Source of the DNA: Stenotrophomonas sp. 57
GTDB lineage: Bacteria; Pseudomonadota; Gammaproteobacteria; Xanthomonadales; Xanthomonadaceae
Length of the DNA: 64,000 bases
NCBI RefSeq assembly: GCF_030291075.1
Contig: NZ_CP127407.1
Span: 3,966,001-4,030,000 of the forward strand
Reading direction: 5' to 3'
The notes under the pieces were generated by a model. It did not search any database. It was not told the DNA's origin and was given only the letters and a program-made list of their open reading frames with translations. The number at the start of each line of letters is the position of its first letter. The first letter of the stretch is position 1. This document shows positions 48,241 through 58,395 of this stretch, piece by piece. The position numbers and the translations under genes were made by a program.

Positions 48241-49485
48241 ATGTCACGTGTTTGGAAGATCGTGCTGCTGGTCGTGGCGGTACTGGTGCTGGCCGTGGTC
48301 GGCCTGCGCGTCATCGGCGGGGGCAAGGACAAGGCTGGGAAACCCGCTGCGGGCGCGCGCCAGGGCGGCGAAGACCCGGATGCCGGCCCGGTGCCGGTCA
48401 CCGTGGTGGATGCCACGCGCCAGGACGTGCCGGTGTATGCCAGCGCGCTGGGTACGGTGACGGCAATGAACACCGTCACCGTCAGCCCGCAGGTCGGCGG
48501 CCAGCTGATGAGCCTGAATTTCCGCGAAGGCCAGGAAGTGAAGCAGGGCGATGTACTGGCGGTGATCGACCCGCGCACGGCCCAGGCCAGCTATGACCAG
48601 GCCGCTGCTGCCAAGCGCCAGAACGAAGCCCTGCTGGCCACTGCGCGCTCCAACTACCAGCGCTCGAACGCACCGGAGTATCGCCAGTACGTCGCCAAGA
48701 CCGATCTGGATACACAGCGAAACCAAGTGGCACAGTACGAAAGCGCGGTCGCAGCGAACGAGGCCAGCATGCGCTCGGCACAGGTGCAGTTGCAGTACAC
48801 CAAGGTCACCGCACCGATCTCCGGCATCGCCGGCATCCGCGCGGTCGATGCTGGCAACGTCGTCAACGCCGGTACCGCGCTGGTCACGCTCACCCAGATC
48901 CATCCGATCCACGTGCTGTTCAACCTGCCCGAGCGCCAGCTGGGTGACGTGCGCCAGGCGCAGGCCGCCGGCCCGGTACCGGTGGCGGCGCTCGACCGCG
49001 CCGATTCGCACGTGCTGTCCGGTGATGGAAAGCTGGACGTGGTTGACAACCTGATCAGTGCCGACAGCGGCACGTTCAAGGCGCGTGCCCTGTTCGACAA
49101 CACCGACAACGGCCTGTGGCCGGGCCAGTTCGTCAACGTGCGCATGCAGCTGCGTACCATCGCCGGCGGCGTGGTCATCCCCACTCAGGCGGTGCTGCGT
49201 GGTCCGGATGGCGAGTACGTCTACGTCGTCCAGGGCGACAACACGGTGAAGATGCAGACCGTGCGCAGCGGCGTGGAAGTGGGCGACAGCCAGGTGCAGA
49301 TCGCCGAAGGCCTGAAGGGCGGCGAGCGGGTGGTCAGTGAAGGCCAGTTCCGCCTGAAGCCAGGCAGCAAGGTCACCGCACTGAAGCCGGGCGAGACCCC
49401 GGCCGCACCGACCGAGGCCGAACTGAAAGCGGCCGAGCAGAAGAACGCGGGCGGCGGTGGCCGTCGCGGTGGTGGCCCGCGCTGA
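48241..49485 (+). CDS. smeI: RND efflux pump adaptor (SmeI/MdtA-like)
   Basis: A 414-residue membrane-fusion protein. One amino-terminal helix (VWKIVLLVVAVLVLAVVGLR) anchors it in the inner membrane. The periplasmic part has the lipoyl halves (VTVSPQVGGQLMSLNFREGQ and YTKVTAPISGIAGIRAVDAG), the alpha-hairpin between them, and the beta-barrel (FKARALFDNTDNGLWPGQFV). A disordered Gly/Arg tail ends it. It links the permease pair to a TolC-type channel encoded elsewhere. One adaptor followed by two permeases is the SmeIJK/MdtABC layout. ATG at 48241 is before the helix. Confidence 0.88.
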   Translation: MSRVWKIVLLVVAVLVLAVVGLRVIGGGKDKAGKPAAGARQGGEDPDAGPVPVTVVDATRQDVPVYASALGTVTAMNTVTVSPQVGGQLMSLNFREGQEVKQGDVLAVIDPRTAQASYDQAAAAKRQNEALLATARSNYQRSNAPEYRQYVAKTDLDTQRNQVAQYESAVAANEASMRSAQVQLQYTKVTAPISGIAGIRAVDAGNVVNAGTALVTLTQIHPIHVLFNLPERQLGDVRQAQAAGPVPVAALDRADSHVLSGDGKLDVVDNLISADSGTFKARALFDNTDNGLWPGQFVNVRMQLRTIAGGVVIPTQAVLRGPDGEYVYVVQGDNTVKMQTVRSGVEVGDSQVQIAEGLKGGERVVSEGQFRLKPGSKVTALKPGETPAAPTEAELKAAEQKNAGGGGRRGGGPR

Positions 49486-49559
49486 GCGCAGGCCACTGAT
49501 CTCCCTCGCGCCGGCGACCCTGCCGGCGCCGACATTGAAGTGCCAGCAAGGATCAGTCC

Positions 49560-52500
49560 GTGGGCTTTTCGACGATCTTCATCCGCCGCCCGATCGCCAC
49601 CTCGCTGTTGATGGCGGGCCTGTTGCTGCTGGGCATCCTCGGTTACCGCAAGCTGCCGGTGTCGGCGCTGCCGGAAATCGATGCGCCCAGCCTGGTGGTC
49701 ACCACCCAGTACCCCGGCGCCAACGCCACCACCATGGCCTCGCTGGTCACCACCCCGCTGGAGCGCCAGTTCGGGCAGATTTCCGGGCTGGAACTGATGA
49801 CGTCGGACTCGTCGGCCGGGTTGTCGACGATCATCCTGCAGTTCTCGATGGACCGCGACATCGACATCGCGGCGCAGGACGTGCAGGCGGCGATCCGCCA
49901 GGCCACCCTGCCCTCGTCGCTGCCCTACCAGCCGGTCTACAACCGGGTGAACCCGGCCGACGCGGCCATCGTCACTCTGAAACTGACCTCCGACACGCGC
50001 CCGCTGCGCGACGTCAACAACTACGCCGACTCGATCCTGGCCCAGCGACTGTCGCAGGTGCAGGGCGTGGGCCTGGTCTCGATTGCCGGCAACGTGCGCC
50101 CGGCCGTGCGCATCCAGGTCAATCCGGCGCAGCTGTCGAACATGGGCCTGACCCTGGAGCAGCTGCGCAGCGCGCTGACCCAGGCCAACGTCAATGCGCC
50201 GAAAGGCTCGTTGAACGGCAAGACCCAGTCCTACAGCATCGGCACCAACGACCAGCTGGCCAGCGCCGCCGAGTACCGCGACACCATCATCAGCTACAAG
50301 AACGGCCGCCCGGTGCGGTTGTCGGACGTGGCCGAGGTGGTCGATGGCGTGGAGAACGACCAGCTGGCCGCCTGGGCCGATGGCAAGCCGGCGGTGCTGC
50401 TGGAAGTGCGCCGCCAGCCCGGCGCCAACATCGTGCAGACCGTCGAGCGCATCCGCGCGATCCTGCCGCAGCTGCAGGGCGTGCTGCCGGCCGACGTGCA
50501 CCTGGAGATCTTCAACGACCGCACCGAGACCATCCGTGCCTCGGTGCATGAAGTGCAGTTCACCCTGATCCTCACCATCGGCCTGGTGGTGGCGGTGATC
50601 TTCGTGTTCCTGCGCCGGCTGTGGGCGACGATCATCCCATCGGTGGCAGTACCGCTGTCGCTGGCCGGCACGTTCGCGGTGATGGCCTTCGCCGGCATGT
50701 CGCTGGACAACCTGTCGTTGATGGCGCTGGTGGTGGCCACCGGCTTCGTGGTGGACGACGCGATCGTGATGATCGAGAACATCGTGCGTTACATCGAGCA
50801 GGGCAAGAGTGGCAAGGAAGCGGCCGAGATCGGCGCACGCCAGATCGGCTTCACCGTGCTGTCGCTGACAGTCTCGCTGGTGGCGGTGTTCCTGCCGCTG
50901 TTGCTGATGCCTGGCGTCACCGGTCGCCTGTTCCACGAATTCGCGTGGGTGCTGAGCATCGCGGTGGTGCTGTCGATGCTGATCTCGCTGACGCTCACCC
51001 CGATGATGTGCGCCTACCTGCTCAAGCCCGACGCCCTGCCCGAGGGCGAGGACGCGCACGAACGCGCGGCCGCCGCCGGCAAGCAGAACCTGTGGACGCG
51101 CACCGTGGGCCTGTACGAACGCAGCCTGGACTGGGTGCTGGGCCACCAGCGCCTGACCCTGGCCGTAGCGGGCGGTGCGCTGGTGCTGACCGTGCTGCTT
51201 TACGTACTGATTCCCAAGGGTCTGCTGCCCGAACAGGACACCGGCCTGATCACCGGCGTGGTGCAGGCCGACCAGAACATCGCCTTCCCACAGATGGAAC
51301 AGCGCACCAGGCAGGTGGCCGAAGCACTGCGCCATGATCCGGACGTGACCGGCGTTTCGGCCTTCATCGGCGCCGGCAGCATGAACCCCACGCTCAACCA
51401 GGGCCAGCTGTCGATCGTGCTGAAGGAACGCAGCCAGCGCGATGGCCTCGACGAGATCCTGCCGCGCCTGCAGAAGGCGGTGGCCGGCATTCCGGGCGTG
51501 GCGCTGTACCTGAAGCCGGTGCAGGACGTGACCCTGGATACCCGCGTGGCTGCCACCGAGTACCAGTACTCGCTGTCGGACGTGGATTCGGCGACGGTGG
51601 CGACCCAGGCCACGCGCCTGACCGAAGCGCTGCGCAAGCGTCCGGAACTGGCCGACGTCGACAACAACCTGTCCAACCAGGGCCGCGCGCTTGAACTGAA
51701 CATCGACCGCGACAAGGCCAGCGTGCTGGGCGTGCCGATGCAGACCATCGACGACACGCTCTACGATGCGTTCGGCCAGCGCCAGATCTCGACCATCTTC
51801 ACCGAACTCAACCAGTACCGCGTGGTGCTGGAAGTTGCGCCGGAGTTCCGCACCAGTACCGCACTGATGGAACAGCTGGCCGTCGCCTCCAACGGCGCCG
51901 GTGCGCTGACCGGCACCAATGCCACCAGCTTCGGCCAGGTCACCTCGTCCAACTCGTCCACCGCCACCGGCATCGGTGCGCAGAACACCGGCATCACCGT
52001 CGGCGCCGGCAACATCATCCCGTTGTCTGCGCTGGCCGAAGGCAAGGTGAGCAGTGCGCCGCTGGTGGTCAGCCACCAGCAGCAGCTGCCGGCGGTGACC
52101 GTCTCGTTCAACGTGGCACCGGGCTATTCGCTGTCCGAAGCGGTACGGGCGATCCAGGAGACCAAGGACAGCCTGGACATGCCCACCCACCTGCATGCCG
52201 AGTTCATCGGCAAGGCCGCCGAGTTCACCGGCAGCCAGACCGATGTGGTGTGGCTGCTGCTGGCCTCGCTGGTGGTGATCTACATCGTGCTGGGCGTGCT
52301 GTACGAGAGCTACATCCACCCGATCACGATCATCTCGACCCTGCCGCCGGCCGGTGTCGGTGCGCTGCTGGCGCTGATGCTGTGCGGGCTGAGCCTGTCG
52401 GTGGATGGCATCGTCGGCATCGTGCTGCTGATCGGCATCGTCAAGAAGAACGGCATCATGATGGTGGACTTCGCCATCGAGGCGCGCCGCGCCGGTGCCA

Positions 52501-52793
52501 ACGCGCATGAAGCGATCCGCCGTGCCTGCCTGCTGCGCTTCCGCCCGATCATGATGACCACTGCTGCGGCCATGCTCGGCGCGCTGCCGCTGGCGCTGGG
52601 CACCGGCATCGGCTCGGAACTGCGCCGCCCGCTGGGCATCGCCATCGTCGGCGGCCTGCTGTTGTCGCAGCTGGTCACGCTGTACACCACGCCGGTGATC
52701 TACCTGTACATGGAGCGCTTCTCCGAATGGCTGGCCCGCCGCCGCGAACAGCGCGCGCTGCGCAACGGTTCGCTGCAGGAGCCGCAGGCATGA
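49560..52793 (+). CDS. smeJ: RND efflux permease, first of two (SmeJ/MdtB-like), with a low-complexity insert
   Basis: A 1077-residue inner-membrane antiporter subunit with 12 helices. Proton relay residues are in TM4 (ATGFVVDDAIVMIENI) and TM10 (GIVKKNGIMMVDF). It opens with FIRRPIATSLLMAGLLLLG from a GTG start at 49560. Residues about 777-817 (NGAGALTGTNATSFGQVTSS onward) form a Ser/Thr/Gly/Asn-rich insert in the second periplasmic domain, where MdtB-type proteins have a short turn before the PLSAL strand. It is expected to form a mixed trimer with the next gene's product. Confidence 0.9.
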   Translation: MGFSTIFIRRPIATSLLMAGLLLLGILGYRKLPVSALPEIDAPSLVVTTQYPGANATTMASLVTTPLERQFGQISGLELMTSDSSAGLSTIILQFSMDRDIDIAAQDVQAAIRQATLPSSLPYQPVYNRVNPADAAIVTLKLTSDTRPLRDVNNYADSILAQRLSQVQGVGLVSIAGNVRPAVRIQVNPAQLSNMGLTLEQLRSALTQANVNAPKGSLNGKTQSYSIGTNDQLASAAEYRDTIISYKNGRPVRLSDVAEVVDGVENDQLAAWADGKPAVLLEVRRQPGANIVQTVERIRAILPQLQGVLPADVHLEIFNDRTETIRASVHEVQFTLILTIGLVVAVIFVFLRRLWATIIPSVAVPLSLAGTFAVMAFAGMSLDNLSLMALVVATGFVVDDAIVMIENIVRYIEQGKSGKEAAEIGARQIGFTVLSLTVSLVAVFLPLLLMPGVTGRLFHEFAWVLSIAVVLSMLISLTLTPMMCAYLLKPDALPEGEDAHERAAAAGKQNLWTRTVGLYERSLDWVLGHQRLTLAVAGGALVLTVLLYVLIPKGLLPEQDTGLITGVVQADQNIAFPQMEQRTRQVAEALRHDPDVTGVSAFIGAGSMNPTLNQGQLSIVLKERSQRDGLDEILPRLQKAVAGIPGVALYLKPVQDVTLDTRVAATEYQYSLSDVDSATVATQATRLTEALRKRPELADVDNNLSNQGRALELNIDRDKASVLGVPMQTIDDTLYDAFGQRQISTIFTELNQYRVVLEVAPEFRTSTALMEQLAVASNGAGALTGTNATSFGQVTSSNSSTATGIGAQNTGITVGAGNIIPLSALAEGKVSSAPLVVSHQQQLPAVTVSFNVAPGYSLSEAVRAIQETKDSLDMPTHLHAEFIGKAAEFTGSQTDVVWLLLASLVVIYIVLGVLYESYIHPITIISTLPPAGVGALLALMLCGLSLSVDGIVGIVLLIGIVKKNGIMMVDFAIEARRAGANAHEAIRRACLLRFRPIMMTTAAAMLGALPLALGTGIGSELRRPLGIAIVGGLLLSQLVTLYTTPVIYLYMERFSEWLARRREQRALRNGSLQEPQA

Positions 52794-52824
52794 TCCACGC
52801 CCCGCTGCTGCGGGGGGCCGCACG

Positions 52825-55800
52825 ATGAACCTGTCCGGCCCCTTCATCCGCCGCCCGATCGGCACCGCGCTGCTGGCCATCGGCCTGTTCATGGTCGGAC
52901 TGATCTGCTACCTGCGGCTGGGCGTGTCGGCGCTGCCGAACATCGAGATCCCGGTGATCTTCGTGCACGCCAGCCAGTCCGGCGCCGATGCGGCGACCAT
53001 GGCCTCCACGGTCACCGCGCCGCTGGAACGCCACCTCGGCCAGCTGCCGGGCATCGACCGCATGCGCTCGTCGAGCTCGGAAGGCAGCTCGCTGGTGTTC
53101 ATGATCTTCCAGAGCGGCCACAACATCGATTCGGCCGCGCTGGACGTGCAGACCGCGATCAACTCGGCGCAGGCCGACCTGCCTTCGGGCATGGGCTCGC
53201 CGATGTACCAGAAGGCGAATCCGAACGACGACCCGGTCATCGCCATCGCGCTGACCTCGCAGACGCAGTCGGCCGACGAGCTGTACAACGTGGCCGACTC
53301 ACTGCTGGCGCAGCGCATCCGCCAGATCAGCGGCGTCGCCTCGGTCGACATCGCCGGTGCGTCGACGCCGGCGGTACGCGTGGACGTCAACCTGCGCCTG
53401 ATGAACGCGCTCGGCTTGACCGCCGACGACCTGCGCAACGCCGTGCGCGCGGCCAACGTGACCTCGCCCACCGGCTTCCTCAGCGATGGCAATACCACCA
53501 CCGCGATCATCGCCAACGACTCGGTGGCGCGCGCCGCCGACTTCGCCGACCTGGTGGTCAAGACCCAGGGTGACGGCCGGGTGATCCGCCTGAAGGACAT
53601 CGCCAACGTCTACGACGGCCAGCAGGACGCCTACCAGGCGGCGTGGTTCGACCACAAGCCGGCGGTGGTGATGTACGTGTTCACCCGTGCCGGCGCCAAC
53701 ATCGTGGAGACCGTGGACCGGGTCAAGGCGCAGATCCCGACCCTGCGCGACTACCTGCAGCCCGGCACCACGATGACGCCGTACTTCGACCGTACGCCGA
53801 CCATCCGCTCGTCGCTGCATGAGGTGCAGATCACTCTGCTGATCAGCCTGGCGATGGTGGTGCTGACCATGGCGCTGTTCCTGCGCCGGCTGGCACCGAC
53901 GCTGATCGCCGCGGTGACCGTGCCGCTGTCGCTGGCCGGTGCGGCGCTGGTGATGTACGTGATGGGCTTCACGCTGAACAACCTGAGCCTTTTGGCGCTG
54001 GTGATCGCGATTGGTTTTGTGGTCGACGATGCGATCGTGGTGATCGAGAACATCATGCGCCACCTCGACGAGGGCATGCCGCGCATGCAGGCGGCGCTGA
54101 CCGGTGCGCGCGAGATCGGCTTCACCATCGTCTCGATCACCGCCTCGCTGGTGGCGGTGTTCATCCCGCTGCTGTTCGCCAGCGGCATGATGGGCGCGTT
54201 CTTCCGCGAATTCACCGTCACCCTGGTGGCGGCGATCGTGGTGTCGATGATCGTCTCGCTGACGCTGACACCGGCGCTGTGCAGCCGCTTCCTCAGCGCC
54301 CATGACCACACCGCGCCGCCGTCGCGCTTCGGCCGCTGGCTCGATGCCGGCCACGAACGCATGCTGCGCGTCTACACGGTGTTCCTCGACTTCTCGCTGC
54401 GCCACGCGCTGCTGATGTCACTGACCCCGCTGATCCTGATCGGCGTGACCGTGTTCCTGTTCGGCGCGGTGAAGAAGGGCGCATTCCCGCCGCAGGACAC
54501 CGGGCTGATCTGGGGCCGCGCCAACTCCAGCGCCACCGTGTCCTTCGAAGACATGGTCGCCCGCCAGCGTCGCATCACCGACATGCTGATGGCCGATCCG
54601 GCGGTGAAGACCGTGGGCGTGCGCCTGGGCAGTGGCCGCCAGGGCTCCAGCGCACAGTTCAACATCGAGCTGAAGTCGCGCAGCGACGGCCGCCGCGAAA
54701 CCACCGCGCATGCGCTGGCACGGTTGAGCGCCAAGGCCGATCGTTACCCGGACCTGCAGCTGCGCCTGCGTGCGATCCAGGACCTGCCCAGCAACGATGG
54801 CGGCGGTTCCAGCCAGGGCGCGCAGTACCGCATCTCGCTGCAGGGCAACGATCTGGCCGCACTGCAGGAATGGCTGCCCAAGCTGCAGGCGGAACTGAAG
54901 AAGAACCCGAAGCTGCGCGACGTCGGCACCGACGTGGACAACGCCGGCCTGCGGCAGAACATCCAGATCGATCGCGCCAAGGCCGCGCGGCTGGGCATCA
55001 CCGTCGGCGCCATCGACGGCGCGCTGTACGGTGCGTTCGGCCAGCGCCAGATTTCCACCATCTACTCGGATATCAACCAGTACAGCGTGGTGGTCAACGC
55101 CCTGCCCTCGCAGACCGCCACCCCGGCGGCGCTGGACGAGGTGTACGTGCGTGCGCGCAACGGCGACATGGTGCCGATCACCGCGGTGGCGACCCAGGTG
55201 CCCGGCCTGGCGCCGTCGCAGATCACCCATGAAAACCAGTACACGACGATGGACCTGAGCTACAACCTGGCTCCCAACGTGAGCATGGGTGAGGCCAAGG
55301 CGATCATCGATGCCACCGTGGCCGGCATGCGCATGCCCGGTGACATCCGCCTGGCCGACGATGCGGGCTTCGGCTTCAACTCCGACCCCAGCGACATGCT
55401 GATCCTGGTGCTGGCGGCGATCCTGACTGTCTACCTGGTGCTGGGCATGCTCTACGAGAGCCTGATCCACCCGGTCACCATCCTGTCCACGCTGCCGGCG
55501 GCGGGTGTGGGCGCGCTGCTGGCCCTGTTCGGCACCAACACCGAGCTGTCGGTGATCTCGATGATCGCGCTGGTGCTGTTGATCGGCATCGTCAAGAAGA
55601 ACGCGATCATGATGATCGACTTCGCGCTGGTGGCGCAGCGCGAGCACGGGCTGGCGCCGCGCGATGCTGCCCGTGAGGCCAGCATCGTGCGCTTCCGCCC
55701 GATCATGATGACCACGATGGTGGCGATCCTGGCAGCGGTGCCGCTGGCGATCGGCCTCGGCGAAGGCTCCGAGCTGCGGCGCCCGCTGGGCATCGCGATG

Positions 55801-55947
55801 ATCGGTGGCCTGCTGTTCTCGCAGAGCCTGACGCTGCTCAGCACGCCGGCGCTGTACGTGATCTTCTCCTGCCTGGCCGAACGCTGGCGGGCACGTCGCG
55901 CACGCAAGCGCGAAGCAAAGCTGCTCAAGCGCGCGCAGCGGGCGTAG
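52825..55947 (+). CDS. smeK: RND efflux permease, second of two (SmeK/MdtC-like)
   Basis: A 1040-residue RND permease, 31 bp after smeJ. The start is FIRRPIGTALLAIGLFMVGL; TM4 has AIGFVVDDAIVVIENI and TM10 has GIVKKNAIMMIDF, so the proton relay is intact. It lacks the insert seen in smeJ. In MdtABC and SmeIJK systems two different permeases assemble together and export bile-salt-like or aminoglycoside/tetracycline compounds, and SmeIJK also aids envelope integrity. No outer-membrane channel gene follows, as expected for pumps that borrow TolC. Confidence 0.92.
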   Translation: MNLSGPFIRRPIGTALLAIGLFMVGLICYLRLGVSALPNIEIPVIFVHASQSGADAATMASTVTAPLERHLGQLPGIDRMRSSSSEGSSLVFMIFQSGHNIDSAALDVQTAINSAQADLPSGMGSPMYQKANPNDDPVIAIALTSQTQSADELYNVADSLLAQRIRQISGVASVDIAGASTPAVRVDVNLRLMNALGLTADDLRNAVRAANVTSPTGFLSDGNTTTAIIANDSVARAADFADLVVKTQGDGRVIRLKDIANVYDGQQDAYQAAWFDHKPAVVMYVFTRAGANIVETVDRVKAQIPTLRDYLQPGTTMTPYFDRTPTIRSSLHEVQITLLISLAMVVLTMALFLRRLAPTLIAAVTVPLSLAGAALVMYVMGFTLNNLSLLALVIAIGFVVDDAIVVIENIMRHLDEGMPRMQAALTGAREIGFTIVSITASLVAVFIPLLFASGMMGAFFREFTVTLVAAIVVSMIVSLTLTPALCSRFLSAHDHTAPPSRFGRWLDAGHERMLRVYTVFLDFSLRHALLMSLTPLILIGVTVFLFGAVKKGAFPPQDTGLIWGRANSSATVSFEDMVARQRRITDMLMADPAVKTVGVRLGSGRQGSSAQFNIELKSRSDGRRETTAHALARLSAKADRYPDLQLRLRAIQDLPSNDGGGSSQGAQYRISLQGNDLAALQEWLPKLQAELKKNPKLRDVGTDVDNAGLRQNIQIDRAKAARLGITVGAIDGALYGAFGQRQISTIYSDINQYSVVVNALPSQTATPAALDEVYVRARNGDMVPITAVATQVPGLAPSQITHENQYTTMDLSYNLAPNVSMGEAKAIIDATVAGMRMPGDIRLADDAGFGFNSDPSDMLILVLAAILTVYLVLGMLYESLIHPVTILSTLPAAGVGALLALFGTNTELSVISMIALVLLIGIVKKNAIMMIDFALVAQREHGLAPRDAAREASIVRFRPIMMTTMVAILAAVPLAIGLGEGSELRRPLGIAMIGGLLFSQSLTLLSTPALYVIFSCLAERWRARRARKREAKLLKRAQRA

Positions 55948-55955
55948 AAGGGCCC

Positions 55956-56043
55956 ATCCGCGCATGGCGCGGATCGACTGAAACGGTAGCGCCGGGCCAT
56001 GCCCGGCGGATGCGGATGGTGGGTGCGGACCGACGGTCCGCAC
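55956..56043. repeat. Three different REP palindromes after smeK
   Basis: ATCCGCGC-ATG-GCGCGGAT at 55956-55974, GTAGCGCCGGGC-CAT-GCCCGGCGG at 55986-56009, and GTGCGGACC-GAC-GGTCCGCAC at 56023-56043. They lie between smeK and yccS, where no intrinsic terminator was seen. Confidence 0.7.
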
Positions 56044-56099
56044 TCCATATTTCACGCGCGCCCCGCAATAATGGAGCTCGACCCTTCCACCGAGCCTGC

Positions 56100-58277
56100 A
56101 TGTCCGCCCGTCAATCCCGCCTCAGCCGCCTGTGGGCCCACGAGAAGGCCAGTTATGGCCTGCGGGTGTTCATCGCCCTGACGGCGGCGCTTGCCGTGTG
56201 CTGGCATCTGGACGCGCTCACGGCGCTGCCCGGCGTGTTCCTCGGCATCATCGCCAGTGCCATCGCCGAAACCGACGACAACTGGTGGGGCCGGACCAAG
56301 GCCGTGGCGCTGTCGCTGCTGTGTTTCTGCATTGCCGCGGCGTCGGTGATCTGGCTGTTCCCGTGGCCATGGATCTTCATCGGCGCGCTGGCGCTGTCCA
56401 CCTTCGGCCTGACCCTGCTGGGCGCGCTCGGCGAGCGCTATGCCTCCATCGCCCAGGCCACGGTCACGCTGGCGATCTACACCATGATCGGCCTGGAGCA
56501 GCATGGTGCAAGTGACCTGCGCACTGCGCTGGACGCGGTCAGCCACCTGCTGGCCGGCGCGATCTGGTACGGCCTGCTGTCGATCCTGTGGACGGCGCTG
56601 TTCGCCAACCGGCCAGTGCGCGAGCGCGTGGCGCGCCTGTATCAGGAACTCGGGCGCTACCTGCAACTGAAGGCTGCCCTGTTCGAGCCGGTGCGCGAGG
56701 CCGACCTGCAACGCCGCCAGCTCGATCTGGCCGAGCAGAACCGGCGCGTGGTCGGCGCGTTGAACGAGGCCAAGACGGCGATCCTGGCCCGCTTCGGCCG
56801 TTCCGGCCGGCCCGGCGTGAATTCCGGCCTGTACCTGCGCCTGTATTACATGGCGCAGGATTTCCACGAGCGCGCCAGCTCCTCGCACTACCCGTATGGC
56901 GCCCTGGTCGACGCCTTCTTCCACAGTGACGTGCTGTACCGCTGCCAGCGCCTGCTCGACCTGCAGGGCCAGGCCTGCGCGCGGCTGGGCGAGGCGATCC
57001 GCCTGCGCCGTCCGTTCGTGTATGGCGAAAGCAACCAGCAGGCCGGCCGCGACCTGGGCGATGCGCTGGCCTACCTGCGCGACCAGCAGCGCCCGCAGTG
57101 GCAACGCCTGCTCGGCTCGCTGGACCTGCTGGTGCACAACCTGCGCAGCATCGAACGCCGCCTGCTGGACGCCGAGCGTTCCGAGGCCAGCCTGGACAAC
57201 GTCGATACCCGCCTGCGCGACAGCAACCCGCACACCCTGCGCGAAATGGGCGTGCGCCTGCGCCAGCAGCTCACGCCCGGCTCGGTGCTGTTCCGCCACG
57301 GCCTGCGCATGGCCTTGGCGCTCATCGCCGGTTTCGCGGCAATCCGCCTGTTCAATGCGCAGAACGGTTCATGGGTGCTGCTGACCATCGTGTTCGTGTG
57401 CCGGCCCAACTTCGGTGCCACCCGCCAGCGCCTGGCACAGCGCATCGTCGGCACCGTGGCCGGCCTCGTGCTCACCTGGGCGCTGCTGCAGCTGTTCCCG
57501 CAGCTGCACGTGCAGCTGCTGATCGCGCTGCTGTCGGCACTGCTGTTCTTCTTCACCCGCACCGACCGCTACCTCGTGGCGTCGGCAGCGATCACCGTGA
57601 TGGCCCTGACCTGCTTCAACCTGATCGGCGATGGCTTCGTGCTGATCGTGCCGCGCATGGTCGATACGTTGCTGGGCTGTGCGATCGCCGCCGCCGCCGC
57701 GTTCCTGATCCTGCCCGACTGGCAGGGCCGCCAGCTGCACCTCGTGCTGGCGCGCGTGCTGGACACCGCGGCGCGCTACCTCGATTCGGTGCTGGGCCAG
57801 TACCGCAGCGGCATGCGTGATGACCTGGCCTATCGCATCGCCCGCCGCGACATGCACAACGCTGACGCCGCGCTGTCCACCGCACTGTCGAACATGCTGC
57901 GCGAACCCGGCCATGTCCGCCGCAACCTGGATGCAGGCTTCCACTTCCTGGCCCTGTCCAACACCCTGCTGGGCCATCTCTCGGCATTGGGTGCGCACCG
58001 CGACCAGGTGGACAGCTACGCCGGTGATCCGCTGGCATTGGCGGCCGGTGATCGCGTGCGCAAGGCGCTTCAGCAGCTGGCCACGGCCCTGGCCGCACGC
58101 CAGCCGGTCGCGGAAGATGACAACGACGCCGATCGCGCGGTGGCCGCCGAGCTGGAACAGATCGATGAAGCGATGCCGCCGAAGCTGCAGCTGATCCGCA
58201 CGCAGATGGCGCTTGTGCTGCGGTTGCTGCCGAAGGTGCGGGCGGCGGCGAATGAGGCGGTGCGTACGCTCACGTGA
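56100..58277 (+). CDS. yccS: FUSC family inner-membrane protein (YccS-like)
   Basis: A 725-residue protein with two hydrophobic blocks of about six helices (residues about 20-180 and 405-560), each followed by a soluble helical region. This is the fusaric-acid-resistance-like (FUSC) layout of E. coli YccS/YhfK. EKASYGLRVFIALTAALAVC starts the first block, and GSWVLLTIVFVCRPNFGATR starts the second. Proposed roles are export or membrane homeostasis; none is proven. ATG at 56100 leads straight into the conserved part. It may be expressed independently of the pump. Confidence 0.9.
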   Translation: MSARQSRLSRLWAHEKASYGLRVFIALTAALAVCWHLDALTALPGVFLGIIASAIAETDDNWWGRTKAVALSLLCFCIAAASVIWLFPWPWIFIGALALSTFGLTLLGALGERYASIAQATVTLAIYTMIGLEQHGASDLRTALDAVSHLLAGAIWYGLLSILWTALFANRPVRERVARLYQELGRYLQLKAALFEPVREADLQRRQLDLAEQNRRVVGALNEAKTAILARFGRSGRPGVNSGLYLRLYYMAQDFHERASSSHYPYGALVDAFFHSDVLYRCQRLLDLQGQACARLGEAIRLRRPFVYGESNQQAGRDLGDALAYLRDQQRPQWQRLLGSLDLLVHNLRSIERRLLDAERSEASLDNVDTRLRDSNPHTLREMGVRLRQQLTPGSVLFRHGLRMALALIAGFAAIRLFNAQNGSWVLLTIVFVCRPNFGATRQRLAQRIVGTVAGLVLTWALLQLFPQLHVQLLIALLSALLFFFTRTDRYLVASAAITVMALTCFNLIGDGFVLIVPRMVDTLLGCAIAAAAAFLILPDWQGRQLHLVLARVLDTAARYLDSVLGQYRSGMRDDLAYRIARRDMHNADAALSTALSNMLREPGHVRRNLDAGFHFLALSNTLLGHLSALGAHRDQVDSYAGDPLALAAGDRVRKALQQLATALAARQPVAEDDNDADRAVAAELEQIDEAMPPKLQLIRTQMALVLRLLPKVRAAANEAVRTLT

Positions 58278-58281
58278 CAGC

Positions 58282-58305
58282 GTGCCGCCGGGCATGGCCC
58301 GGTGC
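58282..58305. repeat. REP-like palindrome after yccS
   Basis: GTGCCGCCGGGC-AT-GGCCCGGTGC, an imperfect unit of the SMAG type with a GTGC rather than GTAG end. Confidence 0.5.
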
Positions 58306-58395
58306 ATCGTGTGCAACAGCGCGTTGCGCCTGGCGCTGCAGCTTGATCACGCAGCCGCGAGGATACTGGGTGATCCGCTGCTCACGGATTCCCCC

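Noticed and set aside
49221..52892. Open frame of 1223 codons on the minus strand
   Set aside because: It is antisense to smeJ, rich in His/Arg/Gln from reverse-frame GC bias, and has no start signal or domain.
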